A stretch of 64,000 nucleotides of DNA. Source: Hysterangium stoloniferum. Taxonomy: Eukaryota; Basidiomycota; Agaricomycetes; Hysterangiales; Hysterangiaceae. The notes below the pieces were generated by a model that saw nothing but the letters and a program-made list of their open reading frames with translations, made no database searches and had not been told where the DNA came from. Positions 29,608-41,873 of this stretch are shown piece after piece. Each line of letters starts with the position of its first letter. The stretch's first letter is position 1. The stretch lies in the NCBI GenBank assembly GCA_015178975.1, contig WHVD01000028.1:248001-312000 (forward strand), given 5' to 3'. The position numbers were made by a program, and so were the translations under genes.

Positions 29608-32600
29608 GCAACCCCGCGGACTCCACGCGGGTTGGGGGTTGCGTTGCCTCTCTGCGCATTCAAGAGTTTACTCGCCTCAATGCATCCGCTCTTTCACATT
29701 CTGATTCATTTTTCGTTAAACTTATGTCTAATATGATCCCGAAATTCATTTTTTCAGCTCTCATAGATTCCGGCTCAACTCATTGTTTTTTAGATACAAA
29801 ATTCACGCAAAAAAATTCTTTGTCAACCTATTCGATAAATCCCGTCGGTCTCCGCCTCTTCGATGGCACAAGTAATTCGGTTGTTACCCAAGCTTGTGAT
29901 TTACCCATCAGTTTCCTTTGTGGAACATCTCAATTGGTCACTTTCTATGTGACCCAGTTAGACTCAAGTTACTCGGTGGTTCTAGGACATAACTGGCTTA
30001 CCCGCTACAATCCGTTGATTGACTGGATAGCTAACAGTATAACATTCTGAACCCCCGTGGCAGCCGAGGAAACTGCACCTGTCTCGGCCTCCACGGCACC
30101 CATGGCCTTCCCGGGACCTGCAATCTTGAGGACTGCTGTGATCCCTACGGCACCTACAGCTTCCCCGGAACCCACGGCACCTCCGTCCATTTATCTGATT
30201 AATGCTGCAGCTTTTATTAGGGCTTCAAAAATGGATGGGTCCCAGGCGTTCACTATCAACTTGAAAATTGATGAAGCAACTGGATGTTTTTCAACCCCAG
30301 TATCCAAATCTGAGCAAGCCGCTGACCTAGAAGGTGTCCCGGAGAAATACCATGACTTCGTGGATGTTTTTAGCAAGCGAAAAGCTGACCGGCTTCCACC
30401 TCACAGAGAATACGACTTAAAAATCGATCTTGAAGATGGTGCCCAGCCACCCCTAGGACATATTTACCCGCTTTCGTCCACGGAACTATCCGCAATCTGT
30501 GATTTCCTGGATGAACATTTGTCCATAGGCTTTATTTGACCCTCAAAGTCTCCTTTTGGAGCACCTGTTCTGTTTGTCAGAAAAAAGGATGGATCCCTTC
30601 GACTATGTGTTGATTTTAGAGGACTCAATGCTGTCACCAAAAAGGATAAATATCCACTCCCGCTTATATCTGACCTGCTCGATGCTCCGCGGAATGCCTG
30701 GATTTACACCAAAATAGATCTCAAGCATGCCTATCATTTGGTCCAGATCGCCGCGGGCGACAAATGGAAAACCACTTTTAGAACCCGTTATGGGGCCTTT
30801 GAGTGGTTGGTGATCCCTTTTGGTCTCACCAATGCTCCTTCTGTTTTTCAGCGTTTTATCAACGACATTTTCTCCGACATGCTCGATGTATGCGTCATTG
30901 TTTACTTGGACGACATTCTTATCTACTCCGAGAATCCCGCGGAACACGACAAACAAGTCCGTGAAGTTCTCCAGAGACTCAGACAACATGGTTTATTTGC
31001 AAATGGTAAAAAATGTACTTTTGACATGGACTCCGTGGAATACCTAGGTTTCATGATGGGACCCAATGGACTCTGCATGGACGAAACTAAAGTGCAAGTC
31101 ATCAAAGATTGGCCCGAACCCCGAAAAGTTAAAGATATACAATCCTTCCTCGGCTTTGCCAATTTTTATCGACGTTTTATCCGTGGATATTCCGACATCA
31201 CGGTACCCCTTACCCGTCTTACACGTAAGGGTACTCCGTGGAACTATAACGATAAGTGTCAAAAAGCTTTCAATCTTTTAAAAAATTCTTTTTCCACAGC
31301 TCCTATTCTGTCGCATTGGAAACCGGACTTCCCGCTCATTGTTGAAATGGATGCCTCGGATTATGCACTTGGAGCCATTCTGTCTATCCAGGACTCCGAC
31401 GGAGAAGTCCACCCCATGGCTTTTCTGTCCCGGACTTTTACCGGAGCAGAGCTCCACTACGATGTTCATGATAAAGAACTTCTGGCAATATTTTCAGCTT
31501 TCAAAGCGTGGCGACACTATTTGGAAGGTTCAGGAGCTCCTATTGACGTTGTAACAGATCACAAAAACCTGGAATACTTTTCTACCACAAACGTTTGACC
31601 CGTCGGCAGGCCCGCTGGTCTGAATATCTATCTGCCTTCAACATGATTATCCGCTTTCGACCGGGCCGTCTCGGCGGCAAACCCGACGCTTTAACTAGAC
31701 GATGGGACGTCTATCCTAAAGAGGGGAGCAACGACTATGCAACGGTAAATCCGCACAACCTGAAACCTATTTTCACGAATCAACAACTTACCGCATCGGT
31801 CTGCACAACTTTCCTCGTCAATCCCATTGTCCGTGGAATTATCATTATGGATATCGAGAAGTTACATCAAGATATTCTATCGGCAATTCCACTAGACCCA
31901 ATTACTAAAGCTCATCTAGACAATCCCGTGGACCCCGATCAACCTCGGTGGTCTCTTGATCAACATGGTTTCATTAGACTTGACGATAGGATCTATGTAC
32001 CGGATTCCGACGGCCTCCACCTCAGGATCCTTCAATACAAACATGATCATCCACTTTCAGGACATTTCGGGTACAACAAAACTCTATCATTAATAAGAAG
32101 AGAATATACTTGGCCTGGACTCCATGGATTCGTTAAGAACTATTGTAAATCTTGCACTACTTGTCCCGCTCGAAATCTCAGCGACACAAGCCATACGGCC
32201 TTTTGAAACAACTCCCGGTACCGGAACATCCGTGGAATTCTATCTCTATGGATTTCATTGAACACCTACCGGATTCTGAAGGCTTTTCTGCCATTCTAGT
32301 CGTTGTTGACAGATTCTCAAAACAAGGTATATTCATCCCTACTTATGATACAATTACGTCCGTGCAGCTAGTGGAACTTTTCATTATCCACGTATTTTCC
32401 AAGCATGGAGTTCCGTCCCACGTGACTTCCGATAGAGGATCAGAGTTCGTATCTCACTTCTTTAGATCCCTCGGAAAATCCTTGGACATGACATTACATT
32501 TCATATCCGGACATCACCCGGAAGGCGACAGACAAACTGAACGCGTCAACCAGACATTGGAACAATACCTCCGCGTATATTGCAACTACCAACAGGACAA

Positions 32601-33330
32601 TTGGAAATCCTTGTTACCACTTGCAGAGTTTGCTTACAACAATGCACCTTCAGCCACTACTGGCGTTTCCCAGTTCTTTGCAAATAAAGGATATAATCCA
32701 AATATTACAGTACATCCAGAACGAAATCTCACCTCTGCTCGCACTCAAGAGTTCACCACGGACCTCCACGAGCTCCACGAGGAACTCTGGACTGCAATAT
32801 TGTCCACCCAAGAGCAATACCAACATTCAGCGGACAAACACCGGATCCCACCACCCAACTTCAAGATTGGCGACCGTGTTTATGTCAAAGCTCAATTCTT
32901 TAGGACTACCCGTCCGTCAAAGAAGCTTGCTGAAAAATATTTAGGTACTTTTGAAATTATCGCACAAGTAGGTTCAGTTTCTTGGACTCTACGGCTTCCG
33001 GATAGCATGCGCGCGGTACACCCGGTATTTCACGTCTCTATGCTAGAACCTTGTACTGCTAACACTATCCCGGATCGCGTGCAATCTCCGCCTCCTCCTG
33101 TCATCATTGACGGAGAACCCGAGTTTGAAATCTCGCAGATTTTAGATTCAAAAATTGATAAGCGTCAACGCACTTGTAAACTGCTTTACTTGGTCAAGTG
33201 GGCGGGTTATGAGGGCACCGATGAAGAAACCTCATGGATTTTGGCCACGGAACTCGGTAATGCTACGGAAATCGTTACTGACTTTCATACAGCTTACCCA
33301 CTCAAACCTGGACCATTATCGTCTCTCTGA
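29448..33330 (+). pseudogene. pol: Pol of element 1: protease, RT, RNase H, integrase, chromodomain
   Basis: Domains in order: protease ([13 protein letters not shown] near 29757), reverse transcriptase ([18 protein letters not shown]; catalytic YLDDIL near 30903), RNase H (EMDASDYALGAIL, DKELLAIF, TDHKNLEYFS), integrase zinc finger (H-H-C-C; last Cys pair CKSCTTC), DDE core (MDFIEHLP, TSDRGSEFVS, QTERVNQTLEQ) and chromodomain (KLLYLVKWAGYEG, ETSWI). Frame breaks: TGA at 30048-30050 and 30537-30539, both in the pol frame and both shared with element 2; a 1-nt loss near 31590 and another near 32167, both absent from element 2. All catalytic residues remain visible. Confidence 0.9.
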
Positions 33331-33532
33331 CCGCACCCTGCAGGCCCCGTGTTACGTTTGGACTCATTTTCACTATTCCCTGTCGCCCTATGTCTCTCTT
33401 TGCTTTTACAGGTTCTGACATGTCTTGTCAAGTCTTTAAGCAGACTCTCCGCGGACTTTGGCTTTGACTTTTATTTTTTATGTTTTTCACACTTTACTTT
33501 TTGTTCAATTACTTTTATTCTATACTACTTTT

Positions 33533-34521
33533 TCAGTCTACATTTATGGGACTATGCTTTTTCCCTGCTTCCTCAGCTATCTCCTCTGGGAGCTCCGTGA
33601 CCTCCGCGGCAACCCCGTCCTCATCCGATCCGGCATCCTCGGAACTCCCGACTTGCGGCTCTTTATAGACATAGCCGCCATACTCCGCCAGGAACTTCCA
33701 AAACTCCTCGCGGAGTCCGGACAGCTCCTTTGCCACCACAACTTGGACCTTGTTGCTCTTCCAGAGCAACACATTTTGGGCCTCTATGCCCTCGGCGATT
33801 CGTCCAAGGACTTCGTCCAACCCGGACAACCCGTCTGTCCCACTTATGTCTCGTGCCCCGGATCCCGTGGCCTGCTCGTGCACAAGCGAGCACCTCGCCT
33901 TGAGATGCGCGCATTGGTAACACCCTGGACCCTGGCCGGACTTTCGATTGCACTCTGTGTTCCGGTCGTTACAACCGGAACACTGCGGCTCGTTCCGCGT
34001 CGGTAGTCAGACTGGCGCCGCCTTCCTTGCCTTCTGTTGATATGGTCAGTTTTCACCGGTTATCCCACGGACATGAGGCCTACCTTTTGGGGGCTCTCCG
34101 GCTCCCCCTCGGACTCGGACTCCACCTCTGTCGCTTTGCACTGAAAATTACAAGTCAGTAAAGAGGTTTTGACAAGTTGGAACCTGGGACTTACCTTTCC
34201 CGCAACAATGGCGGCCCTCTCCGCGGCCACCCGGGCTTTCTCTGCAGCCACCTGGGCGTTCTCCGCAGCCACTTGCGCAGCCTCCTCCACCTCACGTTCC
34301 CTCTCCTTTGTGGCCTCTTCCTCCGTGGCCAACGCTTCCTGGTACTCTCTGTCAAGGGCCTCCTTGGCCTCCCTCACCTCTCTCTCTGCTGCTTCACACA
34401 GTTGGCGTTGCTCTTCTCGCCGTGCCAACAATTGGGCCGCACTCCACGGCGCCCGATACGGAGTGCCCGTGGAGGGCCCTGCTGTCGGCATTGGCTTGCG
34501 TGGTGTTGGTTTTGGTCCCAT
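33533..34521 (-). pseudogene. Antisense spliced gene in element 1: coiled coil plus Zn(II)2Cys6-like cluster
   Basis: On the strand opposite to gag-pol, three exons (34195-34521, 34084-34140, 33533-34033) have good GT-AG borders and matching phases; the product would be 294 aa. Exon 1: Pro-rich start MGPKPTPRKPMPTAG, then an Ala/Glu/Arg coiled coil (AEKARVAAERAAIVAGK). Exon 2 is acidic. Exon 3 carries C-x2-C-x6-C-x9-C-x2-C-x6-C (33890-33982), exactly the fungal Zn2Cys6 spacing, followed by a helical region and an acidic tail ending PINVD. In this copy codon 137 is TGA (34007-34009, where element 2 has CGA), a CpG transition that breaks the gene. Structure and intron positions are conserved in element 2. 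A transcriptional or silencing role is inference. Confidence 0.7.
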
Positions 34522-34731
34522 GGTGATGAAGATGGGGGTAATGAAGAAGAAGAAATTTCTATTTTTTCAAATTTTTATATAGGCTCGTCGCATTTGAACC
34601 TTACCTTCCAGATCACATGACTCTTTGACACATACGTGTAACCGACATGACTTTTGACACATGTGCGTAGCCGACAAGAACCTTATCGAAGTCTAGAGCC
34701 TCTTTGGGACTTCGGCATAAAGGGAGGATAC

Positions 34732-35548
34732 TGTTACGACCGGACAATCCCGCCGGACTCTGGGCACTAACTCGTACGCCCCCACACGCTACAAGCACCA
34801 ATCGTCTGTTTATAGGATTTCCCGCCTGGACTCCGTCACGTCAAGACTCGTTACGTTCGACCTCATTGATACATATCAGTCACCGGACTTCCCCCGGATC
34901 CCGTCTCTGTCTATGTCCGTCTTCGTCCCACGCATCAGTCACCGGAACCCGCTCAGAATCCCGTCACCGCTCTAATCAAGCCCCATTCCCATTTTAGTCA
35001 AATGACCTGTCACGATTTAGGACTCCGCTCCCACTCCATTTCCCGTTATGGGTTATGCTTTGTCACGATTCGGACTCCGCTCCATTCCATCCCATTCCTA
35101 ACACCAATTTGGTGTTTACTATTCCCGTTTTATGTTTTGCTCGTTTCGTCTCATTATTACTGGATTCGGTATGTCATGCATTCCACGGTCTATATAAACT
35201 GGCAGATGTTGTACATACAATCCAGTCAGAAAATTAGCTTAGATTCCCCCCAGTGATCTAATACATTTTCCTCTCTAAACCCTACTCTTATCAGACCACT
35301 CACACTAGTTGGAGCCCGCGGGCTCCGACACATCTAAACTCTCTCGACCATCTCGACTCACAACTCACAACTCACGACCTATGACTCACGACCCACGAAC
35401 CCCCACCCGTACTCCCCGGGACTCCCGTCCGCCTGTCTGAAATTGGACAACACAATCTAGCGAGGGTGCAGCCTATAAGCTGAAGCCAAGTCCTACCGGA
35501 TATCCCGTGGGTTTCTCCGGAAACCCGGCCTGTGTGTGTATCCTAACA
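34732..35548 (+). repeat. 3' LTR of element 1
   Basis: 817 bp, the same length as the 5' LTR. Preceded directly by the polypurine tract and followed by AATTT. Confidence 0.95.
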
Positions 35549-35553
35549 AATTT

Positions 35554-38500
35554 AGTCCTCTCCAGTACCTAGGTTCCAGAAGATACTAAGTCCACTTATG
35601 CTTCTTATAGTTCAGGTTCCTCAGTGAAGTTCATGCAATGTCAACTGAAAGGCTGTTGTTATAGCCTCACTCAGTCGGTAACAGACAGGACTAAGTTTTC
35701 TTTATTTGTACATAGTAGAAGTAATACAGTAGGTGAAGGCAATATTCCCTAGGGAAAGTGGGAAGAGGAATTAATGTCGAAGGAAGATAAAAATCATTAT
35801 ACAATAGAAGGTGTGACTTATATCTCTAATTGCAACAATAGAATTGTGGTAACAATGGAATGGGACCGAGGTTATTGTGTGGATAGTGGCAACAAAGGGA
35901 TCGGTCACGGCAGATCGGGTTGGTGACTTGAAGGTGGATCATATGATTGGTGACACAGGGGAATGGATGTGGTGATGCAAATGTGGTAAGGCGGCCAGGA
36001 TTACATCAACTGACATAACCATCCATAGTTTTGTGCTGTGTACCATATGGATCCTCATCCCAAATTTCCCAGTGTCTATATGTTCATCATTGATTAATGG
36101 CTTTGTGGTCAATTTCCACTGATTAAGCCGGACTCTGAGCAAGGCTTGAATGGAGCTCAAAGTAGACATATAGGAGCACAAAAAGCCCTGTACAGATAGG
36201 GCTTTCCACATACAGAGTTGATCCCTGACCTTTGATGTGTATTGGGAAATAAGTGCAGTGAGCAGCCTTATCTGTGCAGTGAGCAGCCTTATCTGTGCAG
36301 TGAGCAGCCTTATCTGTGCAGTGAGCAGCCTTATCCATACAGTGAGTAGCCTTACCTGTGCAGTGGGTGTCATAAAGATGTGGATTGATAATAATGAGCC
36401 AATCAACTCCATCTGAGTTTTTAATACCATCGAATATAGGTAGGTATGAAAGTTTTAGCCATGGGAATAAAATGGATGCTGGGACAGCAGCATTAAGATG
36501 AGCATGAAGGAGGGTGTTAGGAAGTGAGCTGTGATGAGCAGGTAATGGTGGATTAGATAATTGGATGAAGTGGAGAGATATGGACTAGAGCATGTTGTGA
36601 GGATGCCAAGGTGGTTAGCATATGATATGAGCGTGAATTAGTGAAGTACCGGAAAGGATCCATCAGGCATTTGGGAATGTCTACACCCACTATCTAGACT
36701 CCCTAGATCTATAGTAAGCTTTTATACTGAATAGTAAATAGGGATCTTGCAAAAGTAGGGTGTCTAGCGAGTCTAGCCGAGCTGGCTAGCTCTCCTAGAT
36801 GGCTCTAGACAATATAGACAGTATAATTACTGATCTTCCCACTTTCCTGATGTCACTTGCCGCAAGAGGCAGTGATGATTATACGTAGAAGCCTTTAGAG
36901 AACGACGGGCCTTCCAGCCAGCAGTACTGGCCGTATTCTGGTGTAGTTGAGCCGCGGAGAGCTGCCGACTCATTACCAAGAGTGAAATAAAAAATACAAG
37001 AGGCAGGATACAGGTGAGAAGACACTGCTTGAAGTCGCACGTCTCGCATCAGAAAAAGGAAGCATTGTCATGAAATGATTGACAGGGGATCTGGTACAGT
37101 TCGTATTTGTGTAAATCAAACCTGCGAAGATGATCTTCGTCAGGGTATAACGAGCGAAGGTAGACCCCTTGGGATGGAAATCTGTCGACACCAATGATGC
37201 TGGAGTTATGAGCTGGGGTAGAACTTACAGCATATGACTAGGGGCGATGTCGATGCTTCAGAACAATGATCGTACAGGGGAGAGCATGACTATATGCCCC
37301 TTGATAAGAGGCAATCGGATCAAGACGGACTCTATGACAGGCGAAAATATTTAAAGATGTTTCACTGAAAACAAGGCAGGCTGGGATATACAGCTTCCCC
37401 TAGGACTTGTTTATATAATATCACTGTATCATGACAGCAAAACGCGACAATGTCTGCAGTCGTCTATATTGAGAGGACGAAGTTTCTACGAATTTTTTAT
37501 GAAGCGATGCCCTCTCGTCATTAATTTCCCTGAATGGGCGATGAATGCCTCCTGTCACCACCTCTCCATTCTATACACAAATTCCACTCCACAAATCTTG
37601 TCGGTTAACCCCAGTCCAGTTTCCTTTCGTTGTTGGCATTTTGGGACATCCCATGAAAGAAAAAATTTGGCACAACTTATTTGTTGTGTTATCAATGTAT
37701 TCACATTAGCCATCTCTTCCCCCTCCACCCCAAAGCGAAGCATCTTGCTTTAGCCGTGCTAGCCAAGGGAATTGGAAGAGCTGTCGGGGCGACTGGTTTG
37801 GACCCCATTACCAATTTACATAACTTTCTGTTATTGCAAATCCTTCCAGATTTCGAATGCTTCCTGATGTTTGGCAACTCTGCTAATTGTCATCTGTAGA
37901 GCCTCAGCCCTTAACCAACTCTAATTTTGATCGAGGGGCAGGTCGGAAGAGCTCGTTTTGAACTAGTGTGCCTAAAACATCCGGCAATGTGATTGATGAG
38001 GTTAAGCTTGCTTTGTTATTGCCACAGAAGCAGTATTTGGACAACAGCCGACAAGGAACCATATATTTTTAAGCTGCATTAAGTATATCTAAATACCTAG
38101 TATCCCTGAGTTGGGAGTGCACTTTCAAGGACGAAAAAAAAGTTGATGTTCCTGTTAGGTTACACAATTTAATAGTACACTTGACTTGCATTGGATACAA
38201 AGAACTCATTGCAAATGTATGAAGTAGGTAGGACAAGTAGCTAGATTATATACCTATTCACCAGCAATACCATAACTGGTTACCCATCCATCACGTGCGA
38301 CATTGTTCATAAATCCAAAAAATCTAATAGTTCCGGTTATGTTGACAGATTACAGCTTTATGAACTCGACCATAATAAATTGAACTACACGTGAAAACCG
38401 ATTGTGAGTTATAGCTGTGTCTTAGAGCAGTAATGAGGCTGTTACGAGTCCTGCATTGGTTGTAGAATAGGTTGGAATCCCATCTATATTTACGACCTGT

Positions 38501-38794
38501 TCTCGTTCTCACCATGAACTGATCTTCTCATGGCTCAAAGGTGTTCTAAAAGATTGCCCTTAAGCAATGTCATAGATGTAGGTCCACGATCAACAATAAC
38601 TACTCACTATTAGTAATTGCTGCCAATGTGAGCGAAGACACTAACCTTCATTAACTAAAAGTGTGGCAGGAGAATAGCAAGTGCCACGATGTGACAACTC
38701 GTGACGTTCACCTCCAATTGACGCGATCGAAATCAAAACGTTAATCAAAACCACACCGGCGTCACAATGACTTATAAGCCTCACGAGCATTGCT
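35554..38794. other. No recognised gene; one minisatellite
   Basis: Mixed AT-rich and unique DNA. Short open frames at 36973-37194 (minus) and 37469-37753 (plus) show no motif that I recognise. A 21-bp repeat lies at 36255-36362. Confidence 0.35.
36255..36362 (+). repeat. 21-bp tandem repeat, about five copies
   Basis: Unit GTGCAGTGAGCAGCCTTATCT; the last copies are degenerate. The minus-strand reading DKAAHCT is produced by the repeat and is not evidence of a protein. Confidence 0.85.
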
Positions 38795-39815
38795 ATGAAG
38801 CCCCTCCCCCTCCACTTACCACAAATGGGTGGCCTCCTTACTTTCTGTACCATTGCATTTGAGGTTTTCCTTGTTGCCAACGCCCTCGTGGAAAGCACCC
38901 CGCGTACTCACCGCCCCGCGGTTGAGAAAAGGATAAGAGGCCTACTGGCCCTTCGTGATGTTCCTTGCGGTGGTAACGGTAAGCTGCGTGTCAGAGCAGA
39001 TACTCCTTCCTCTGATCTCTCTCCATACAGAATTTTGCCTAGATGGGCAACAATGTATACCGAATAATGAGTGCTGTCCCGCAGCCGATATAGTGTGCTG
39101 TATATGTCTATTTTTGCAACATTGATTTACACAGCACTCACGAGTATCCTTAGCCGTGGCTTCAGGAGGAGGGTGTTGTCCACCAGGGTCGGTTTGATTA
39201 TGTATATTTTCCTTTTTCCTTGTCATTTCTGACCCACTTTTAGCTTCTTTTGCGATAACAATGATGGTTGCTGCCCGGATGGAAAGGTTTGCACTGGTCC
39301 GCCGCCTCCTCCCATCACTGTCCCTCCTCTGTCTACCAGCACCGTGCCTCCGCCGCCTACCATCACCTCTGTCCCCTCTCTACCTTCCATTTCCTTTGCC
39401 CCCCCTCCACCGATATCGACCTCAACCTCAACCTCAACCTCAACCTCAACCTCAACCTCAACCTCGATCTCAATTTCGACCTCAACCTCGACCACCTCGA
39501 CCTCGACCTCGACCTCGACCACTCACATCGATGGTTTCAGCAGCAGCACAAACCTTGGTGGAGGTGAAAGCACCTCTTTCAACTTTTCCCCCACCACTAC
39601 ACCTGTCACTATCGTTGCGTATGTGCGCTCCCGTGAGTATGGGATACTATGATTGACGTGTATCGTTTTTTATTAGCCCGTCGTTAAATCCAACCACTCC
39701 TGCGGGTTCAGGTGCAGGTACTGGCATAGGAAATGGAAGTGGGGGTGTTGCTATCAGTATTTCTGTATGGAAAGTCACCGCTTTTGCCTTGTTCCTGGCG
39801 TTCTTCTTCCTCTGA
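38795..39815 (+). CDS. GPI-anchored cysteine-rich cell-surface protein
   Basis: Five exons (38795-38978, 39031-39099, 39145-39187, 39244-39618, 39677-39815) join in frame to 269 aa. A hydrophobic signal segment (MGGLLTFCTIAFEVFLVANA) opens the protein. Three short Cys clusters follow, each ending CCP: CIPNNECCP, GGGCCPPG and DNNDGCCPDGKVCTG. Then come a Pro-rich linker and a Ser/Thr block (39416-39525), expected to be heavily O-glycosylated. The C terminus has small residues (GSGAGTGIGNGSGG) then a hydrophobic end with no charged tail (FALFLAFFFL), the GPI-attachment pattern. Many Agaricomycete wall proteins have this layout. The acceptor of exon 3 (CACGAG) and the donor after it (GTCGGT) are weak, so the middle cluster is the least certain part. 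Confidence 0.7.
39416..39525 (+). repeat. Hexanucleotide repeat within the GPI-protein gene
   Basis: About 18 copies of ACCTCA or ACCTCG encoding alternating Ser and Thr in the exon 4 frame (with Ile-Ser variants). Length variation would change only stalk length, because the unit is six bases. Confidence 0.9.
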
Positions 39816-39936
39816 GGACCTTAAGATCCTAATATAAATGCCTTAAGGTTTCAAAAACCTTGCATTCGTTGTTTGTCATGTATTTAGCTAAGTATCCCCC
39901 ACCATGGCTAATGGTTTCATACAAGGTTGTGACCTG

Positions 39937-40110
39937 TGGGGGGGCAAGCCCCCCACTACCCCCACTACTCCCCACCACCCCACAGCTTTACCCTGTATCA
40001 ACAATTCTAAGTATTTATTTAGGGCATGTGATCATACTCAGAAAAACTTATTTTAATTGGTTAAAGATTATTAATTATATATATATATATTATATACAAT
40101 GATATACCCT
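39937..40110 (-). repeat. Probable Helitron 3' end
   Basis: On the minus strand this lies downstream of the helicase remnant and ends in a strong hairpin (GTGGGGGGC, 2-nt loop, GCCCCCCAC on the plus strand at 39937-39956). About 100 bp of it match the motif upstream of CRN copies A and B. The exact terminus (usually CTRR) is not clear. Confidence 0.5.
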
Positions 40111-40326
40111 TGTGAATTGTTAGAACTGAGCTTTAGACACTTGAAGACCTTTGTCCTGATCTTCTCCTGAACCTGGTTGACATCTGGTTTATTATGTCTC
40201 TATGCATGCTTGTTTCGTCCCAGCCTTTTCCTAAGTATGGTCACCACTGTCTTGTTTCTTGCTTGCCTGTTTTGTCTTTTTGTCCTGCTGGATTAGTCTC
40301 CTTTCACAACCTTGCTGAATACTTAC

Positions 40327-41870
40327 TCATGGATCAATAATAACATCCTTAAACACTACATTTGCAGTCATATCAGTGTCATGGAGTAGGATTTTCACAC
40401 TTTCCCAATTTGTCCCTCTTGAAACACCAACATAAAACTGTCCATGTGAGAATACAAGAGTACACAGATCCAATTCAACTAATGTTAAAGATTGACTCTG
40501 TGACTTATTGATAGTTATAAAAAATGCTAGCCTGACTGGAAAGTGCCAATGATGCAGTTCAAATGGCACTTGTTTTGTAGTTAGAATAATTGTTATTTGT
40601 GGGATGAATGCCAGCTCCCCTGCTGAAGATCCTGTAATGATCTTTACTTGAAGTACTCTGTGAGTCACTTGTATTAACCACAGTCTTGTTCTATTACAGA
40701 GTCCTTGTACTGGATCCAAGTTTCAAAGAAGCACCAATGGCACTCTAGGTTTCAAATACAATTTACTTGGTGACAGTCCTCCAAAATTAATTGAGTTTAA
40801 GTACTTGGTAGGATATAATGTCTTATTGCCTCCATCTTTGACTGTCTGCACTGTAGTAGGTTTGCCCAATCCCTGGAAATTTTTCAAAGAGCATGTCATT
40901 GATTTAATCTGCATCTGAATTTTGAGGACAGAGAATGACCTCTTCCAAGAAAAAATCATCAGTAAGAACCTCAGGTTATGTATGTTTGGATAAATAGTTG
41001 AGACTAAATTATCCACTGTTGGTCCACATAGCATGTGCTCAGGCACTTTAAACATATGATTGAGAGGCATGTCATTTCCATGTCCAACATCCAAAAGTGA
41101 CTGAGCAAAAACAGCATTCTCTTCATCAGTAGGATCTACATGCATATTGTCAGTCAAAACAGAGTCTTGACCTTGTTCCAAAGGTGAGACTGAGATACAT
41201 GCACTGATAATACCTTCTTTTGAACCTTTAGGAATGACAGGCAATGTCTGTTGAAAGTCACCACCTCATGCCACTGTAATGCCTCCAAAAGGAATAGCCT
41301 TGTTAAGAATATCTATAAGGATCTGGTCAACTGCCTCACAGACAAAGCAATTCTGCATTGGAACCTCATCCCAAATAATAAGGCTGACCTCCTTCATCAG
41401 ATTGGTCTTATCTGAGCCTTTCTTCATTGTACAGATGGATATCTCATCAACCTCAAGGGGAATTTGAAACATGCTGTGAGATCTCCACCCACCACTCAAA
41501 AGAAGTTGCCTCCTTGACACCTGTAAGAAAAGTATGTATGTAAGAAGAACCTTGGGCTACTTGAGAATCCTGCAAAATGAATGTGTCCAATGGCAAATCC
41601 TCTTTTCCTTGTATTCCATTTTCTGTTTTTGAATTCCATGTGAAAAATGCTGGAAACTCAACACAGTGAAGTGAATTAACTGCTTTCCTATTAATGCCTA
41701 TGGCATCTTTAGAATTGGCCTCAAAGTATGCCATCAACTTGGTCTTAGAATGGCAGGTAGCATCCAAAGCCTCTTCTGGACCCTCCATGCTGTCAAAGAT
41801 AACTGACTGTTGATTCTGTAAATGCACAGGGAGGGCTATCACAGAAGGTATTTGTTTTGCCTTTGCAGAA
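40327..41870 (-). pseudogene. Helitron Pif1-like helicase, decayed
   Basis: Minus-strand frames in order: SLIIWDEVPMQNCF near 41370 (a Pif1 Walker B type motif), GGDFQQTLPVIPKG across a frame break near 41250, and the C-terminal part DPVQGLCNRTRLWL, PFELHHWHFPVRLAFF and ITINKSQSQSLTLV, with FSHGQFYVGVSR near 40440. These are the late helicase motifs of Helitron/Pif1 proteins. Stops and frameshifts separate the pieces, and the Rep domain is absent. Sequence between 41530 and 41870 still reads as helicase N-terminal side (NQQSVIFDSMEG). It is interrupted at about 41870 by gypsy DNA on the other strand. Confidence 0.8.
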
Positions 41871-41873
41871 TGC

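Larger units (their letters stand above)
27468..35548 (+). mobile_element. Ty3/gypsy chromovirus, element 1 (family I)
   Basis: Complete in outline: two 817-bp LTRs bounded by TGTTACGACC and TCCTAACA, gag, pol in the -1 frame (protease, RT, RNase H, integrase, chromodomain), a polypurine tract (AAAGGGAGGATAC, 34719-34731) and 5-bp target duplications AATTT at 27463-27467 and 35549-35553. The chromodomain and order place it with MarY1-type chromoviruses. Only 36 bp separate the 5' LTR from gag. The LTRs differ mainly by C-to-T and G-to-A changes at CpG, so insertion was fairly recent. Pol has four disruptions, so the copy is not autonomous as it stands. Confidence 0.95.

Noticed and set aside
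28404-29659. Minus-strand frames of 129-168 codons opposite gag
   Set aside because: Shadows of the intact Gag frame, with no splice signals, unlike the antisense gene near the 3' LTR.
34169-34620. Long plus-strand frames opposite the antisense coiled-coil gene
   Set aside because: They are complements of the Ala/Glu-rich exon and have no splice or start support.
36123-36338. Repeat protein DKAAHCT
   Set aside because: Produced by a 21-bp tandem repeat in non-coding DNA.
39223-39522. Minus-strand Glu/Val repeat protein
   Set aside because: Reverse reading of the Ser/Thr hexanucleotide repeat in the GPI-protein gene.
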